Under the pieces are notes generated by a model. That model searched no databases and was not told where the DNA came from. It was given only the letters and a program-made list of their open reading frames with translations. Of a stretch of 64,000 nucleotides of DNA, positions 13,844 to 26,892 are shown one piece after another; position 1 is the first letter of the stretch; every line of letters starts with the position of its first letter. The DNA is taken from contig CAJNYU010002054.1 of NCBI GenBank assembly GCA_905331475.1, positions 310,001 through 374,000 on the forward strand, read 5' to 3'. Made by a program: the position numbers and the translations under genes. Source of the stretch: Rotaria socialis. Its lineage: Eukaryota > Rotifera > Eurotatoria > Philodinida > Philodinidae.

Positions 13844-14104
13844 ATGAATAATCATCAACAAGACGAACAACAACAAATTAATCAACAAGAGAAATTCAAA
13901 ATGTTTCAAGATTTACTCAAACAAATTGGTTTCACTGGCAATGTTCCATTGACTTTGAATTATTGTTCTCTTCCACCAGATGACAAGAAGAACTATCTTG
14001 AAGACATAAAAGCTGTTATTGAACATTGTTTTGTTAATTACATTTATAATCAGAATCCTTTTTATGCGAAAAAAAGAACTTATTTATCGATTATTATTAA
14101 CTAA
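13844..14104 (+). CDS. Possible small gene or 5' exon, function unknown
   Basis: An 86-codon frame opens with ATG shortly after an AG (gaatcagag then aaaATG) in a good A-rich context. The first part is Gln-rich (NNHQQDEQQQINQQ) and leads into an amphipathic stretch FKMFQDLLKQIGF and then LPPDDKKNYLEDIKAVIEH, whose composition is protein-like, unlike the neighbouring AT-rich frames. The last 25 residues are less convincing; coding may leave through a GT donor near 14034, though I found no downstream exon I trust. No family recognised. It could be a remnant. Confidence 0.3.
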   Translation: MNNHQQDEQQQINQQEKFKMFQDLLKQIGFTGNVPLTLNYCSLPPDDKKNYLEDIKAVIEHCFVNYIYNQNPFYAKKRTYLSIIIN

Positions 14105-14144
14105 TAAAAATAAATGTGGAAACTTCGGATTTCATCCGAGAGTT

Positions 14145-14628
14145 ATGTGTACTGCAAAAATTGCATGCGACATATGAGTCATTCTAGAATGCCTGAACAC
14201 GAAAATTATCATGAGAAACTAGACAATTTGATTTCTGGATGGAGTTTTTGTGAATTTTGAGACGTTTTTCAGGTGATGTTTCGTTAGAAAGCTATGACTT
14301 AGTTCAAAACTAATATCAGATTTAGAATCAGCGTTAAAAACTGAGTCGATTTATATATGTTGTGAATAATTCTGAGAAAATTTTTTTTTTGAAAAATCCC
14401 TGTACTCCCCCTCAGGGATGGTCTGATCAAAAATGACAATTTTTTCGACAACTCAGCCATTTCTTGACGGATCCTTCTCATCTTCGAACTCGACCTAGAT
14501 ATTGATAAGACAATTCTGTGCACAAAATTTCAGCTCAATCGAATGTAATTGTGAAGAGTTATCGAATAAACGGACGGCCGGACACACTGACCGATTCTAT
14601 AGTGTACTCTTTTTTTTTTGAGTACACA
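14145..14628. repeat. Candidate degenerate interspersed repeat
   Basis: Less AT-rich than its surroundings, with the phrase acggacggccggacacac (about 14570-14587) typical of dispersed animal repeats. It ends in a short hairpin: gtgtactc, a T tract, gagtacac (about 14600-14628). A related tgtgtact occurs near 14145. No matching arms long enough to call an element with certainty and no target duplication identified. Confidence 0.35.
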
Positions 14629-16330
14629 AAAACGAAGTACTTCGATTTATGTTTTCTAACAAAAATATATTTATAACTGAAATGATTCATTGATGTTGGA
14701 CATTCATACCAATGACTCTGTATGTATATTTAGGTATTTTGAATAAAGAAAATAGCAGGCTTACCCTCTCAAAATATATACGAAATAATATACAGGCATT
14801 ATTTTTCGAACAAAACTGCTGAATTTCACTTGATAAATATAATTTTTTCTCATTATTATGTATTAAAACTAAACATAAGTAAAATCGTTTGTTTTGTGTC
14901 GAAGAACTTGATTGTTCAAAAAGATTATCAACATTTAGAAGAACAATTTCACCAGTCTAGGATATTTTTCGATGGAAAATTAATGGTACCTAAGAATTTT
15001 AGTTCTCTACGTATATTACAATACTATAGCCTCATCTGACAATATATATGAATTTCGTTTCATTGTAAAACTTTCCCCACATGTTTAATCGTAAATTGGC
15101 CGTGATAAATAAAATTCGAATCAATTAGAGTAGACTTTGATGGCACGACTTGTCATGACAAAAATATTGATGTATCACAACAATTTGCTAATCGTTTATC
15201 TGTACTTCACAATAGGCTATTGTTGTAAATGTTTTATTGTATTGTATTTGCGCAATACATTCTTTCCTTGATATGAAAAATAGTAACAAGGAATCGTTTG
15301 ATTTGAAAATATCTAAAGCATCGCAGTTCGATAGACGTCTATAGAATTCCCTGTTCTAAAACAAATTCTAGTCATCTCTAGATTGGTGGCAAATTTACAA
15401 AACTAAAACAGCTATTGTTATGCTTCTCAAATAGTAAATCGATTTCATACGAAGAGTTTCTATCAGTAATGATACTTACTAGCAGAGACACATTCACTCA
15501 ATATTTGATAAGTTGAATCGAAAAGTCGGAACTCACTGACGGCTATATCAGTGCTTAGTTCAATACCTAATTTGGTGTACATACTTGAGTTTAAATTGAC
15601 CATCTCAGATACAAGATTGTGATTGCTAACCGATGATGACTCTTTCGCTGTTGCCATCAAAATTGCTATTTTCATTGATAGGCGAGATCCGATACTTACT
15701 ACCCATTTTATCAAGAGATAAATATAAGGTAAAAGATTCGTATTACACGACAAAATTTCATGGTTCAAAAGTAAAAAGTTGGTGTAAACACGAAAATAAC
15801 TAAATTCCGATTCTGGGAAACTATGAAAGCAGCATCTGATAATGTATGAACGGTCAGTAGATGATTGTCAAAAATTAATTTTACAATCAAAGATGTAACA
15901 TACGCTCAATGAATATATCTAAATACAGAAGTTTCCCAATTTCATCAAGATTTTTCGCCTCGGAATTCATCCTTAGTCAACGTAGGCATTTTCAGATTTT
16001 CGACTATAGAAGCAATAATCAATATACGTAATAGTATCCTGAACTATAATTTGATCTCATTTACATGTAAGTCTGCCATTGGTCTAATCATATCTACACA
16101 CTCACCCTTCAGTATTTATAAGATTCAGTTAATATCTCTAGTTTCTATAATGAATATGATATCGCACTGTTGTTCAAAAGTCTTTCAATGGAACATTTGA
16201 AAATTTGATTTAAATAAAATGATTGATTAGAAAAAAAATCTACTATTGCAAGTTACACAAAACAGAGTCTATGATTAAACATAAGAACTTATTTTATTTT
16301 CAAATAAAATATTCATGAGTATGTAAATTT
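14629..16330. other. Intergenic, no gene seen
   Basis: Mostly AT-rich with scattered short frames, none with family signals. One 100-codon minus-strand frame at 15463-15768 has no ATG at its start and looks accidental. Confidence 0.4.
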
Positions 16331-17638
16331 TTAATTAAACATAATTCTTGTTCGTTCTGTTCGACAATTTCGATGATAATACCATTGATGTGTAAGATCC
16401 ACATTCATCGAAATAATATCATTGCTGGACGTAGGATGAATCGCTTGTTCAATATATTGACCGATTTTAGCAGGTTGATCACAATCAATAGGTCCTATGT
16501 CATTCTTGATAATTTTTTGATAACTTATTCTTCCATTTCCATCTTCTTTCCATAGATGAACAATGAAACTGAACAATGATTTCAGCGAATCATTTCTAGA
16601 AAAGAAAAGTTTCATGCTAATCAACACCTTGTTTTTGCAAAACCTAATTTTATCTTACGTGCAAGTGTTTTCACTAATGTTGGCTTGAAATGTTCCGATA
16701 CTTCTTACACTATGATTGAATGGAACTTTTTGAAGACGTGTACGTGGAATCAATGTTAAAGTAGTATTAAAAATATAAACGCCATTATACTTAATTTTTA
16801 ACATAGGTTGATGTATATCAAGTAGATTCAAAGGTAAAATTGGAAATATGCATCGAAGTATATGATCGTAATTACATGAAACTAGCGTTTCATCAACCCA
16901 CACAAGAAAACGACTTGGATAAGATATTTGTGTGCCATAAAGAAAAAAGGTTTCGTTATTGAACAGAGTAAATTTTAATTTTGATAGTTGATAATTAATA
17001 GGGCTGGATACAGATCTAGGAGTACGTGCATAACCTTGATCAATTTGCCAAACATTAATCGATGATCGCTTAAATTGAAAAATATTTTCATTTGGAAAAA
17101 TTAGCTCGATTTTATTTTCAATTAATGTTCTATTCGAATCTGTTGATAATAGAGTTAAAATAAATGTCATTTCATCATTTGTAGCTATTGCTAAATGATG
17201 TTTTTCTTGACTATTAGAATTTTCTAAATTGATCAATAGAGCCGATTTTGAACGATAATATGAATATTCACCATAAACACTTCGAATAAGATCATCAAGT
17301 GAACAAAGTTCAATACCATATAAATGAAGTTGATTTACTTGAATGGATGTTTGTGATAAATCAGGAAAACGCACGAGAAAATTTCGAAAATAATCTTCAT
17401 CGTCCGGACAAAATGATGAAGATATACGATTGTTATTTCGAAAAATAATAGTTGATGAATTACAATTCAAAATAAGTTGATTATATTCATTTGAATTGAT
17501 GCCGAAATTTTTAAATTTATATTGAAAATTATTACAGTCACCCGTTGACGAATATTTTGAATTAAAAGTGAACAATTCATCATTAGATAATTGCCCATGA
17601 ACAATAATGAAAATGGAAAATAAAATCAAAAACATCAT
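16331..17638 (-). CDS. Secreted protein of unknown family (2 exons)
   Basis: Exon 1 is 17638-16659 and exon 2 is 16595-16331, joined across a 63-bp GT-AG intron, giving 414 residues. The N-terminus MMFLILFSIFIIVHG is a clear signal peptide. The mature chain has several Cys (for example in GDCNNF, LILNCNSS, SFCPDDED, IELCSLDD, SCNYDHILRC, NTCT) and several N-x-S/T sites, so it is probably a disulphide-bonded, glycosylated exported protein. No transmembrane segment follows. I do not recognise the family; there is no Ig, EGF or lectin signature. It stands alone in a gene-poor region. The length of the open frame and the clean intron make it a real gene; its role is unknown. Confidence 0.75.
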
Positions 17639-20600
17639 TCTACGCCTTTCAATGCGGATTACTTTGTATTTCTTTTTAATGTTAGCTATTTGATACGATC
17701 AAATCGTTTACTTCTATGTTGTTTTAGTGATATGAGATGAGTCAATATTCTATGATATAAGAAAATAAATACCATTTTGATTCTAAATTCAATTCTTTTG
17801 CTAAATGATTCCTTTTTTTGTGTTCGCCATTCTTGACTCGCACGTATATCCATCAACTGTCAAGAAGAATCTATATACCTTATATTACATTTCTTGATCG
17901 TTGCAAGAAGTATGGATTACTAAATTTTTCTATTAAATATGACGAATCAATTATGAGGAAACAAGAATTATTAATTAGGATGATTCATAATACAAAAATG
18001 TGACTCACCGTATGGCCTTTTTTCAAATTATTGATGTTACAGACATATTGCATGCTGATCATGTTTATGAAAATAATAGTAATTATGATAATTAATATGT
18101 TTGATCTATCATCTTTCAATTTTGACTTTCTTTAATGACAATTGTCTTGTATAGTTTAAAAAAATTCTTGTTATGTAGGACTTTAAATTTCTTTAATTCG
18201 TATCGACATAGATCTTATTATTGCAGAAACTTATGATGAGATATTATGTAATATAAATATAAACATATTGGACTATGACTTCAGTTTTGCTTAAAATATT
18301 TAAAGAAAACTATGAACTTAAATTAACATTTTGACAAACAATCTTATTGTAGAACGTCAAATCGCAATCGGTACAGATCAAATCAACTTGCCAAAATCGT
18401 TCAATAATTTATCTCATGATAGTTATTTGTGAATTCATCACTGTTAAGTTAGATTTTCATTTGTAAACTTACAATTGTGGGAATAAAAGTAAACTGCATT
18501 GATAGGATTAAAAAAATAAATAAGCAATCGTTATTTCTTTTCCAAAAGTTCCCTGATGTAATTACGAAAGAAAAATAATCATTCCTTTGTGACGTACACC
18601 TACATTTAATCGGAAATAGATTACTTCCGATCGCGTGATAGTACCGTATAGCCAAAGGTCAGTGTGTCAATCAAAGTTAATTTGTTGGATTTTCTTTTCT
18701 TGTACAAGCAAATCAACAATGTTCATTATTTTGATTATAGACTCAAATAAACTTCCTTTAATTTTTTTCTTCTTTTAAAAACAATTATCATTTTGTAAAT
18801 TGTAGACTATTTAATCATACTGGTCACGTAATAGGACATGTCAAAAATTGATTGATCAAGAAACCAATGATAGATACATTCACATCAATTGAATTAGATC
18901 ATTAACAATGCTTTATTCATGAACAACAGAAAACCGAAGTCAAACGTTCAGTAATTAAGCGTATAGAGAAACAACAACCGCAGCAAGATATCGTTTTCCC
19001 GAATATGATCAACGTCTTTTTACATCTTATCAATGAGATGTATATACTAATTCATGTACTGTTGATGAGAGAGTACCATTAAATCATGTTCAAAAAGAAG
19101 GAAATCTCTCGACCTATTCACACACACGCACCCATGATATAAGCAGAAAATTCGATGATAGGCAATCAAGAAAATGATAGAAATCTTATTTGTCATGATA
19201 GTAATTTATCATCTTTAACATATTTATCTAAACTCAAGGATAAACTAATTCAATATGACGAGTCTTGAATAAAAATAAACTGATCATTGCAAATTTAATA
19301 AATTAAATTTGGCATCACCAAAGCAGTCTGATTCTATTACCATGTCAAGCAGACTCTTTGAATCGTTGAATGATTTTCTTTACATGTATGCGATCATGTT
19401 CCCATGCAGCTGGTCCCAATAAATATACACGCGCGACATATATACTCATAGGAGACTGTCGAATCGATATTAAACGAAGATTAAATGGAATAATAATAAA
19501 AAGAACAAAACTAGAGGAATGTGTGTTTTGTAGATTAAATTTTTTCCTATTGCACACACACACACACACACACATACGATTCCTTTGTGTTTATATATTA
19601 TATTTCGAGGTCATCATTACAATGGTATGTTATGTTCACTGGAAAAAAGAGCTAAAAAGAAAATAATACAAACGTATCTATCTACCTATCTATCTATCTA
19701 TCAGTAACAGACATGCAACGCGACAAATTACTATCCTAACAGGAGGAAAAGTACTTCTAAAGAGAATTACGCAATTGATAGTACTATGGCTTCAGATCAT
19801 GTCAGTTTCTTTTTTTTTTTGACGAAACAAAGAAGAAGAAGGCCTATAAGAACAATTGAAATTAGATTATTGATGTTTTCTTGTTAGTAATAAACTAAAA
19901 TGATAGTGACAACGACAACTCTATAGAAAACGTACTTATCTAACTTAATAAAAATAAATAAATACAATAAAAGCAAAAGGAAACATTGCTTTATAATCTT
20001 CTGCTTTAATCTTAACCTCGAACGATGATTATGTATATAAACGTAAAACATTTATTTCCCCGGTATATTGTATTTGTGCCTCGAGCATTCGTATTATTTA
20101 AATGCGTCTAACTGATGCTTATACAATGTTCAACTAAGCTTTTTTTGTTCATCATATTTGCTTGTATTTGTTGATTTTTATAGCCAGAATACAGCAAGAA
20201 GAGCCTTCCAGTATTAGTAACAATACAACTCTAAGCATGCTGGAAGAGTTACTTGATTAATAAAAGTAAATTTTGACCTTGGAATTAGACGTTGATTCTC
20301 TATATGAATTATTATATATTTGTTGTGTAGCTCACTGCATGTCATTCTATGTCAGTTGGTCTCTATTTCTGGCTTCAAATCATTGAACTGCGTAGGGTCT
20401 ATATGTATGTTTCATGTAACAAGGTCAATCCTTCGCTATTATTAATGTTGCTATCGTCGTCTTCGTCTTCGTCGTCGTCGTCGTCGTCATTGTTGTTGTT
20501 GTTATTTTCTGTTCACGATCAGAACAGTGATTGAGTAATTTCAGGCTTCTGAGAAACGATAATGATTATCCTTTTTCCTCTTCTGACGACAACGCGGCCA

Positions 20601-23259
20601 TGATTGAACCATGTTCTCTTCGTTTCTCTCTGTTCTCATGCTTTATTCTCCCTTTTCCTGTGCCCTTCTCTTCATCTAATAACGATTGCGGTGTACATTC
20701 ATTTTCTAGAACTGCTACTCACAAGGTCTTTTTGAAACATAAAAACGTCATCATCATCATTATCATCATCGTTCAGATGGTCTTTCAAAATTTTAAGAAT
20801 TTATCAATAATAAAGGTAGGTAACCTTTGTCTGGAAACAATGCTTATTGAGCAGATGGCCTAATTGTTAATGAATTCTTTTTTTACTGAGGTGTTCCGGT
20901 GTACTACTTATTATACATGCAGTTAAAACGAATAACACCAATACTTCAAAAGAAAAAAAAAGCGAGAGACAGTTGAAACTATAAAGATGTTGTAGTTGAT
21001 TAATCGACCTAGTCGAAGAATAATTGCCAATTGGTCTCTTTTGGTGCCAAACAATCACAAGCATCCGTTCGTTCGTTCGCAATATTCAAGATGAGAGAGA
21101 GAATAAAAGGACCGCTTTGCCGACTATCTGACTTATATACATACATAAGCTACCTGTTCGTGTGTGTGTGTGTGTGTTTTAGAGGCAGATGGTCAGTGTA
21201 GTATGTTGACCAGCATTGCAGTGCCTGGACGTTTTCCATCATTTGGTTCTGCTTCTTATTTTTTCTCCTGCTTCGGCATATAATTTTTGACATTGACGTA
21301 TAAAACATATTAATAAGGTGAGTAATTCATTTATGTGAAAAATTCACTTGTTTTTCAAGCAAACCAAATGGTTAGCTCATTCTCAGCAGGAGGAACAACT
21401 TAAGAGAATGAACAATACAAATAGCTAGAATGTATAGATACAAGTCAAATAAGATGCTTAATGGCTAAGAAAACAGAGAAAACAGATGAGGAAGAAGAGC
21501 AGATATTGAGAAGAGAATCGATCATCATTTGCTATTGATGATGCCAAAGTTGACTGATTGACTGCTCAATAACTGAGCACAGATGCAGTAGAACGTATTC
21601 ATATAAAAATACGGCTGTTGTTACTGCTCCTACTATAGCTCTGTTTAATGGACTACGAACGGGATGTGATGTGTGATGCAATTCTTTTCTGACGACTTAA
21701 TCATCGACATAAGGTCGGCTCTAACAGATGAAACGGAAGAACAGAAATGAGTGAGAGAGAAATAGCCTGACTGTGTGTGGAATGACAAATTCAAAAGTTT
21801 CTTTAGAATCTCGCTTTTCCTCTTCTTTTTTTCAACTGTGGAAGTACTAGTATAATATGCCGATTGATTGTTTGTCCGCCCATCTCATAGCTACTGTATC
21901 AGTTGTAATTAAGGGTGACATTTTTATATTCGGCCATGAATCGTATACGTTTTTCTTTTTTATATTTTATGTCCTTGCGTGCGTGTGAACTCTCCAATTC
22001 AATCACTATCAGTTCTTGTCGTATGCATTTGTGCGTACTATAACACGCACTTGGCACATCGATATATACATCTTATAAGTTTCCCTCGCTTCCTATATGA
22101 ACACACACCCACACACACAATTAGAAAGAAAATTTTACTGTGTTCTATTTCTTTTTTGTTCTCTTACTACATAATCTGGCACCATAGCGTTCTGTCACAA
22201 TCATTCTCTTTTTTTTTTAGTTTATGGAATAAACATTGATCAAAGCAGTTGTTAATGGTAAGTAGACTAGCTACTGATTTGATCCTTTTCGTCGTTTACA
22301 ATGTGTATAAATACATGATTTTATTGTTAATAGCGAGTTGTTGAAGGAGGAGCTGTATTCATCGGGTTATTGCCTTTGATGTGTGCACCACTAATGATGT
22401 TGATTGGAAAGTAACAGTCAGAAAAGATCGATCATTCGACAGACTACGAGAAACTGTTGAATTGATTTCATTACACATTCAGCCGTTGTCGTCGCTGTTG
22501 TCGATAGGATACTTTGACGTTTATCAACACTTATTGATGACCTCTCGCCTTTCGTGTTCTCTTTCTTCTTCTATCTTGAAGATTGACGTATGAATCGTTT
22601 TGAACACGCATCCTCCTACGCGTGTGCGAATGTCCACTGGTTTTAAATGATTATTTGACATGCATATGTGTGTCTAGCATTGTTTCTTTCTTGATGTCGG
22701 AGATTTGTTCAAAAGATATGTATAAAAAATTAATGCAGAGAAGAACCTCGGTGACTATTACCATTCAACGATAAAATACATTTTAAATTCTCAGCTATAT
22801 TACTATTTATAAGACATGAATATTTATTTTCCTTTCGTATGCTAATGAATTCAACCACTATTTTATTCAAACAATAACATTGTGTATGAGATGATCGATT
22901 TACAAATCTTTTGGCATAGTGTCCGCTTTTACCATATTATTCATAATCAAACTAACTTAGTTGGATGATTCTGATAATGATTATTTCATCTATCGCTTCT
23001 GTATTAGAAATTATCTGATACATAACAGAAACATCATGTAAACTTCACAATAATTACTCATGTTACATCAATGGTATACTTCGATAATATTATCATGATC
23101 ATGGTCAACTCGAGCAATGCTATCGTAATAATATGTAGAGAATGATTAATTTGGTCAATATTTTTAAATGTATTCATATTACAAGAAGATATGAAGAGTT
23201 TTCCGAAGAACCCGTGGAATTTTATATTATTTGTCCATAAATTTATTTATTAATTACAA
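17639..23259. other. Gene-poor region
   Basis: About 5.6 kb without a supportable gene. It holds microsatellites: CA at about 19554-19574, TATC at about 19678-19701, TCG/TCT at about 20455-20490 and GT at about 21162-21178. Scattered short frames (for example the serine run at 20349-20534) are translations of these repeats. It may be regulatory space for goosecoid, but I see no direct evidence. Confidence 0.45.
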
Positions 23260-23482
23260 CCCAGTTTGACAAGCGTTGAGAAAAACGGCGTTTTTACGCG
23301 TAAGAAGCGCACATTTTGATCCGTTAAAACGCGTTTTTTTGTTTTGAATCAAATGATTTTCTCATTGTTGTCATTCGCAAGTTTCCTGTATTTTCCGAAA
23401 AAAACTCAAATTTTGCGAAACGTTAAAGTGCGTGCTTTTTACGCGTAAAAACACCGCTGTTTTCAACGCTTGCCTGGCTGGG
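23260..23482. mobile_element. Small inverted-repeat element (MITE), about 223 bp
   Basis: Starts CCCAG and ends CTGGG. Inverted arms of about 55 bp share CAAGCGTTGA and the central TTTTTACGCGTAA on both sides, with a few mismatches. TTAA follows the right end (23483-23486) while the left flank reads ACAA, so a decayed TTAA target site is possible but not shown. CpG-rich compared with its surroundings. No coding capacity. Confidence 0.6.
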
Positions 23483-25252
23483 TTAAATGAGCTGTCATCA
23501 TCCATCAAATATACGTATGTATATTATTTAGATTAGATGAATATAATGTTTACACGATTTCTCAAATCAATAAGCATGATTCGTGGACTTTCTATATTAT
23601 TCCGAAAGGTTCAAGCTACAGTTGATTTAAATTATTTTTGATAGCTATAATATATTTAATAGTGTTGCTTTTCGTTTCTCGAATGAAATTATTTTCTGCT
23701 AGTTATGAAATCCAACATGTTCTATCAATTTCATTCAGTTATTGATCTGAAATATCAATACATAAAATATATTTTACTCTTAGAACATGATCTAGTTTAT
23801 GCTAATGATAAAACTATCCTATAATTGTTAATCTTGAACATTTACAACAGTATACCTTACAGACCAAAAAATGGTAGTAAACAATCAACTATTACAAGAC
23901 AATGATATCTCGATGAATGATGCTCGATAATTACAATCATTTATATTAACAAATCAAAAAATTCATCATAATCATAATGACAAATCGAACGATTTGTTTC
24001 TATTACTCTACTCTATTATGGATTATCCATAAGTGATGATAAGGACAACTGCTTTGAAGATGATATCCTTCGATCAAGAAAAATACAAATAAATGAAAGA
24101 GAAAATCCGAAGAAGATTTCTGTTGTCATCTTCTGTGTAGTACTTATCAACAACTCCATTTATATCTGTACTAATTGATGCCAAAAAAAAGCAAAGATTG
24201 ACAATCGTCGTTCTCGTTACTCGAGTGTCAATGAATCATATACATACACATCCGCAATTAGCTTTTTTTGTATGTATTGTTTCAAGTAGTTCTATTTAAA
24301 AAAAAATGATCATTGCCCGGCGACGATAAGTGTCAATGAGTTTTCTACATCCAATGTATGCACAGACAGTCTTAAGAGTGAGTATGAGTGATAGACATCA
24401 AATCAACGCCGTTTCTTTTCCTTCGATGATGTCGACACTGTTCGCATGATAGGACATTGAAAGAACAGCAAGATGAAGACGAACCAAGAGAGATGATAGA
24501 AAGAAACAGACTTCCGACGCCTTGAGTTGTTGTAAGGGCGGAGTAGTGATTCAAAAGAAAAACGGAAAAGAAAAGCAAACTTGATGTTACTATTGTAGAA
24601 TAAGAAGAGGTAGTACTAGTAGCATTTGCATTACTTGCCGGAAGTTCCTTCACTCTTCAGCGCATTACGCGATTTGAGAGAAAAACGACTCTCATCTCCT
24701 CTTATTGTCACTTTTAGAAGAATAATGCAGGCTGCTTCATCAATGAATGAAGTATAATAGGTAAATGTGAATCATTTATATAAATTAAATTGTGTAGCTG
24801 AATAAATTGAGACCATCTATCGAATAAGAATGAGGAAGAAAAGAACACAAGCCAAATTAAAATAAAGCTCTACTTTTTCTTTCTTTCTTTCTTTCTGTTC
24901 CTACTGAACAAGTTTTTAGCTTAATTTGTTTCAGTTTCTTTTTGAATCGTCCTTCATAGTTTCTCTTGCAAGTCAAGAATTTGACATTGCCTTGAGCACC
25001 CTATGATGCTAATTTTTGAATTGGTCTATCAAACACTGATGAAATGACATAATTTTATAATTTGGCATGCAGAGTATATTCAAGCTGTGCTTGTGTTGAT
25101 TCTTCCGATATTTGCCGAATTTCTTTCGTTGTGTTTGTCATCATTAGCATTTTTTATGGCAAGTTGGGTTATTTACACTTGCTTATTTTATAGTCAATAG
25201 CTTATATTTAAGAAATTAAAACAGAGAAAATAGGATATCCTTTATTTCAGAT

Positions 25253-25293
<41 letters not shown>

Positions 25294-25356
25294 AATTATG
25301 CGAAATTGTATCGAAAATCGGCGTAACTATGTTGAAAAAAACATGGATCAGCTAAT
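23483..25356. other. Intergenic, no gene seen
   Basis: AT-rich with a TTTC microsatellite at about 24875-24897 and a CA/TA microsatellite at about 25251-25292, just upstream of the Ig-domain gene. A 93-codon minus-strand frame (24372-24653) has no family signal. Confidence 0.4.
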
Positions 25357-26460
25357 ATGTTACTTCTAAAAGGTATAATATTGATTAATAATAATAATAA
25401 TTAATAATTTTATTTCATTTAAATTTTTATTTTGCCTTTGAATAGTTCTTTTGATTTCAATATCTACTGTTAACACCTTATGTTCTATGTATTACTTGAC
25501 AAATTTTCATAATGATTATCCAGATGCACATGTAATTCATGCTAATTGCGGTGATACAGTATCACTTTCTTGTCCTGAAGAATCAAGTACTGATCATGTT
25601 TCATTATCATCCACAGTAAGCATAGATCATGAATAGAATTGACTTTTTTTTCTTCTTTTTATTGTAAAATAAAGATGCCAGCTATGTGGTTTCGTCTGTA
25701 TGAAAATGCTTATCCACAACCACTAATACTTGGTGATCGTCAATTAATTGATGATCAACGTTTTATGCTGCGTACGCTAAATAATGATCGTCATCTGGAA
25801 ATAATCGGTGCAAGAATAGATGATCAAGGTTATTATATTTGTAAAAGAGGAAATACAATTCGATCAAGTTATAATTTAACAATTACAAGTATGATATTTC
25901 ATCCAAAGAAAAGATGATTTTCATCTAGAACTAATTATTTATTTTCTTTTTCTTCTTATAGCCAACACATGTATTAGTATAATACCTAATAGTTTACATG
26001 TAAACATCAATGACCTAATTCGTCTTGTGTGTCATATACGTTCAACAGATGCATTTAATGAACAAAATATACGTGTACAATGGACACGTAATGATTATCC
26101 CATATTAAATATAGCTGAATGTTTTTCCAATTATTCATCTATTGATGGTACTCTGTATGAAATATTAATCATTCGAAAAGCACGAAAAACTGATACTGGA
26201 ATATATACATGTCGATATGGTCACATGTTAACTGCAACATCTCATGTTGCTATTTATCAATGTATGTTTGTTTCTTTTTTTTTTTAGATTATTTTCAAAA
26301 CATAAATCTTCCTTTTTTCTTAGATCCTGGCGGTAGTAAATCACGTCGTCTAATATCCCAAATAAGTGGTAATAGCTCATCATTGAAACCATGTTTTCTA
26401 AGAACAGTAGTTACTTTTTTAATATTGTATATGAAATTGTTTTTTGTCTTTTTACCGTAA
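25357..26460 (+). CDS. Two-Ig-domain secreted or membrane-anchored protein (5 exons)
   Basis: Exons 25357-25372, 25446-25615, 25675-25888, 25962-26261 and 26324-26460 give 278 residues. The first short exon and the start of the second encode the signal peptide MLLLKVLLISISTVN. Ig domain 1 has the B-strand Cys (SLSC), the core Trp (MWFRL) and the F-strand DDQGYYIC. Ig domain 2 has LVCHI, VQWTRN and TDTGIYTC. The C-terminus is basic then hydrophobic (VVTFLILY then KLFFVFLP) and ends at once, fitting a GPI-attachment signal or a short tail anchor. Probably a cell-surface adhesion or recognition protein. I cannot assign an orthologue. Confidence 0.82.
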
Positions 26461-26585
26461 ATAAATACGTATATGTATAGATGCATAACTTTATTAAAGT
26501 AAATAGTTATCATAAAATTTTATGAAAAGTTATTGGTAATTTAACATTATTTTTCTCTAATTACAAGAAGTTGTATAAACATATT

Positions 26586-26892
26586 TTATTCAACGGCAGT
26601 AGTTTCTCCATCAGGAGACGTTACAGAAATTGATGGTAATACAAGACCTAAATATTTACAAACGAACGCAGTTTGTATTCAAGAAAAACTAGCAATAAAG
26701 TTTTAGATGCCTACCTTTTTTAGCTTTTTCATTTGCTTGTTGAGCATTAGTTGAAGATACAAATAATTTATAGACTTGATTCACCATAGCTCTAAGTCTA
26801 AGTTTCTTTTTGGTTGTTGTTGTCGTTGCTGCTGTTTTCAATGTTGTTGGTGGTGTTGTTGATGATGTCTGCGATGGTGTCGATTGTGACAT
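26586..26892 (-). CDS. Small Thr/Ser-rich protein, 79 residues (2 exons)
   Basis: Exon 1 is 26892-26715 and exon 2 is 26647-26586, joined in frame. The N-terminal third is Thr/Ser/Pro-rich low complexity. A basic helix-like segment follows (KKKLRLRAMVNQVYKLF), then Gln/Ala/Lys and a short acidic tail. The acceptor-like tttactag lies just before the ATG. The gene converges on the Ig-domain gene, with only about 125 bp between the two stops. No family recognised. The clean intron supports a real gene, but the short length leaves doubt. Confidence 0.6.

Noticed and set aside
15463..15768. A 101-codon minus-strand frame
   Set aside because: No ATG at its start, no splice continuity and no recognisable domain.
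20349..20534. Plus-strand frame with a serine run
   Set aside because: The run is a translated TCG/TCT microsatellite; nothing else supports coding.
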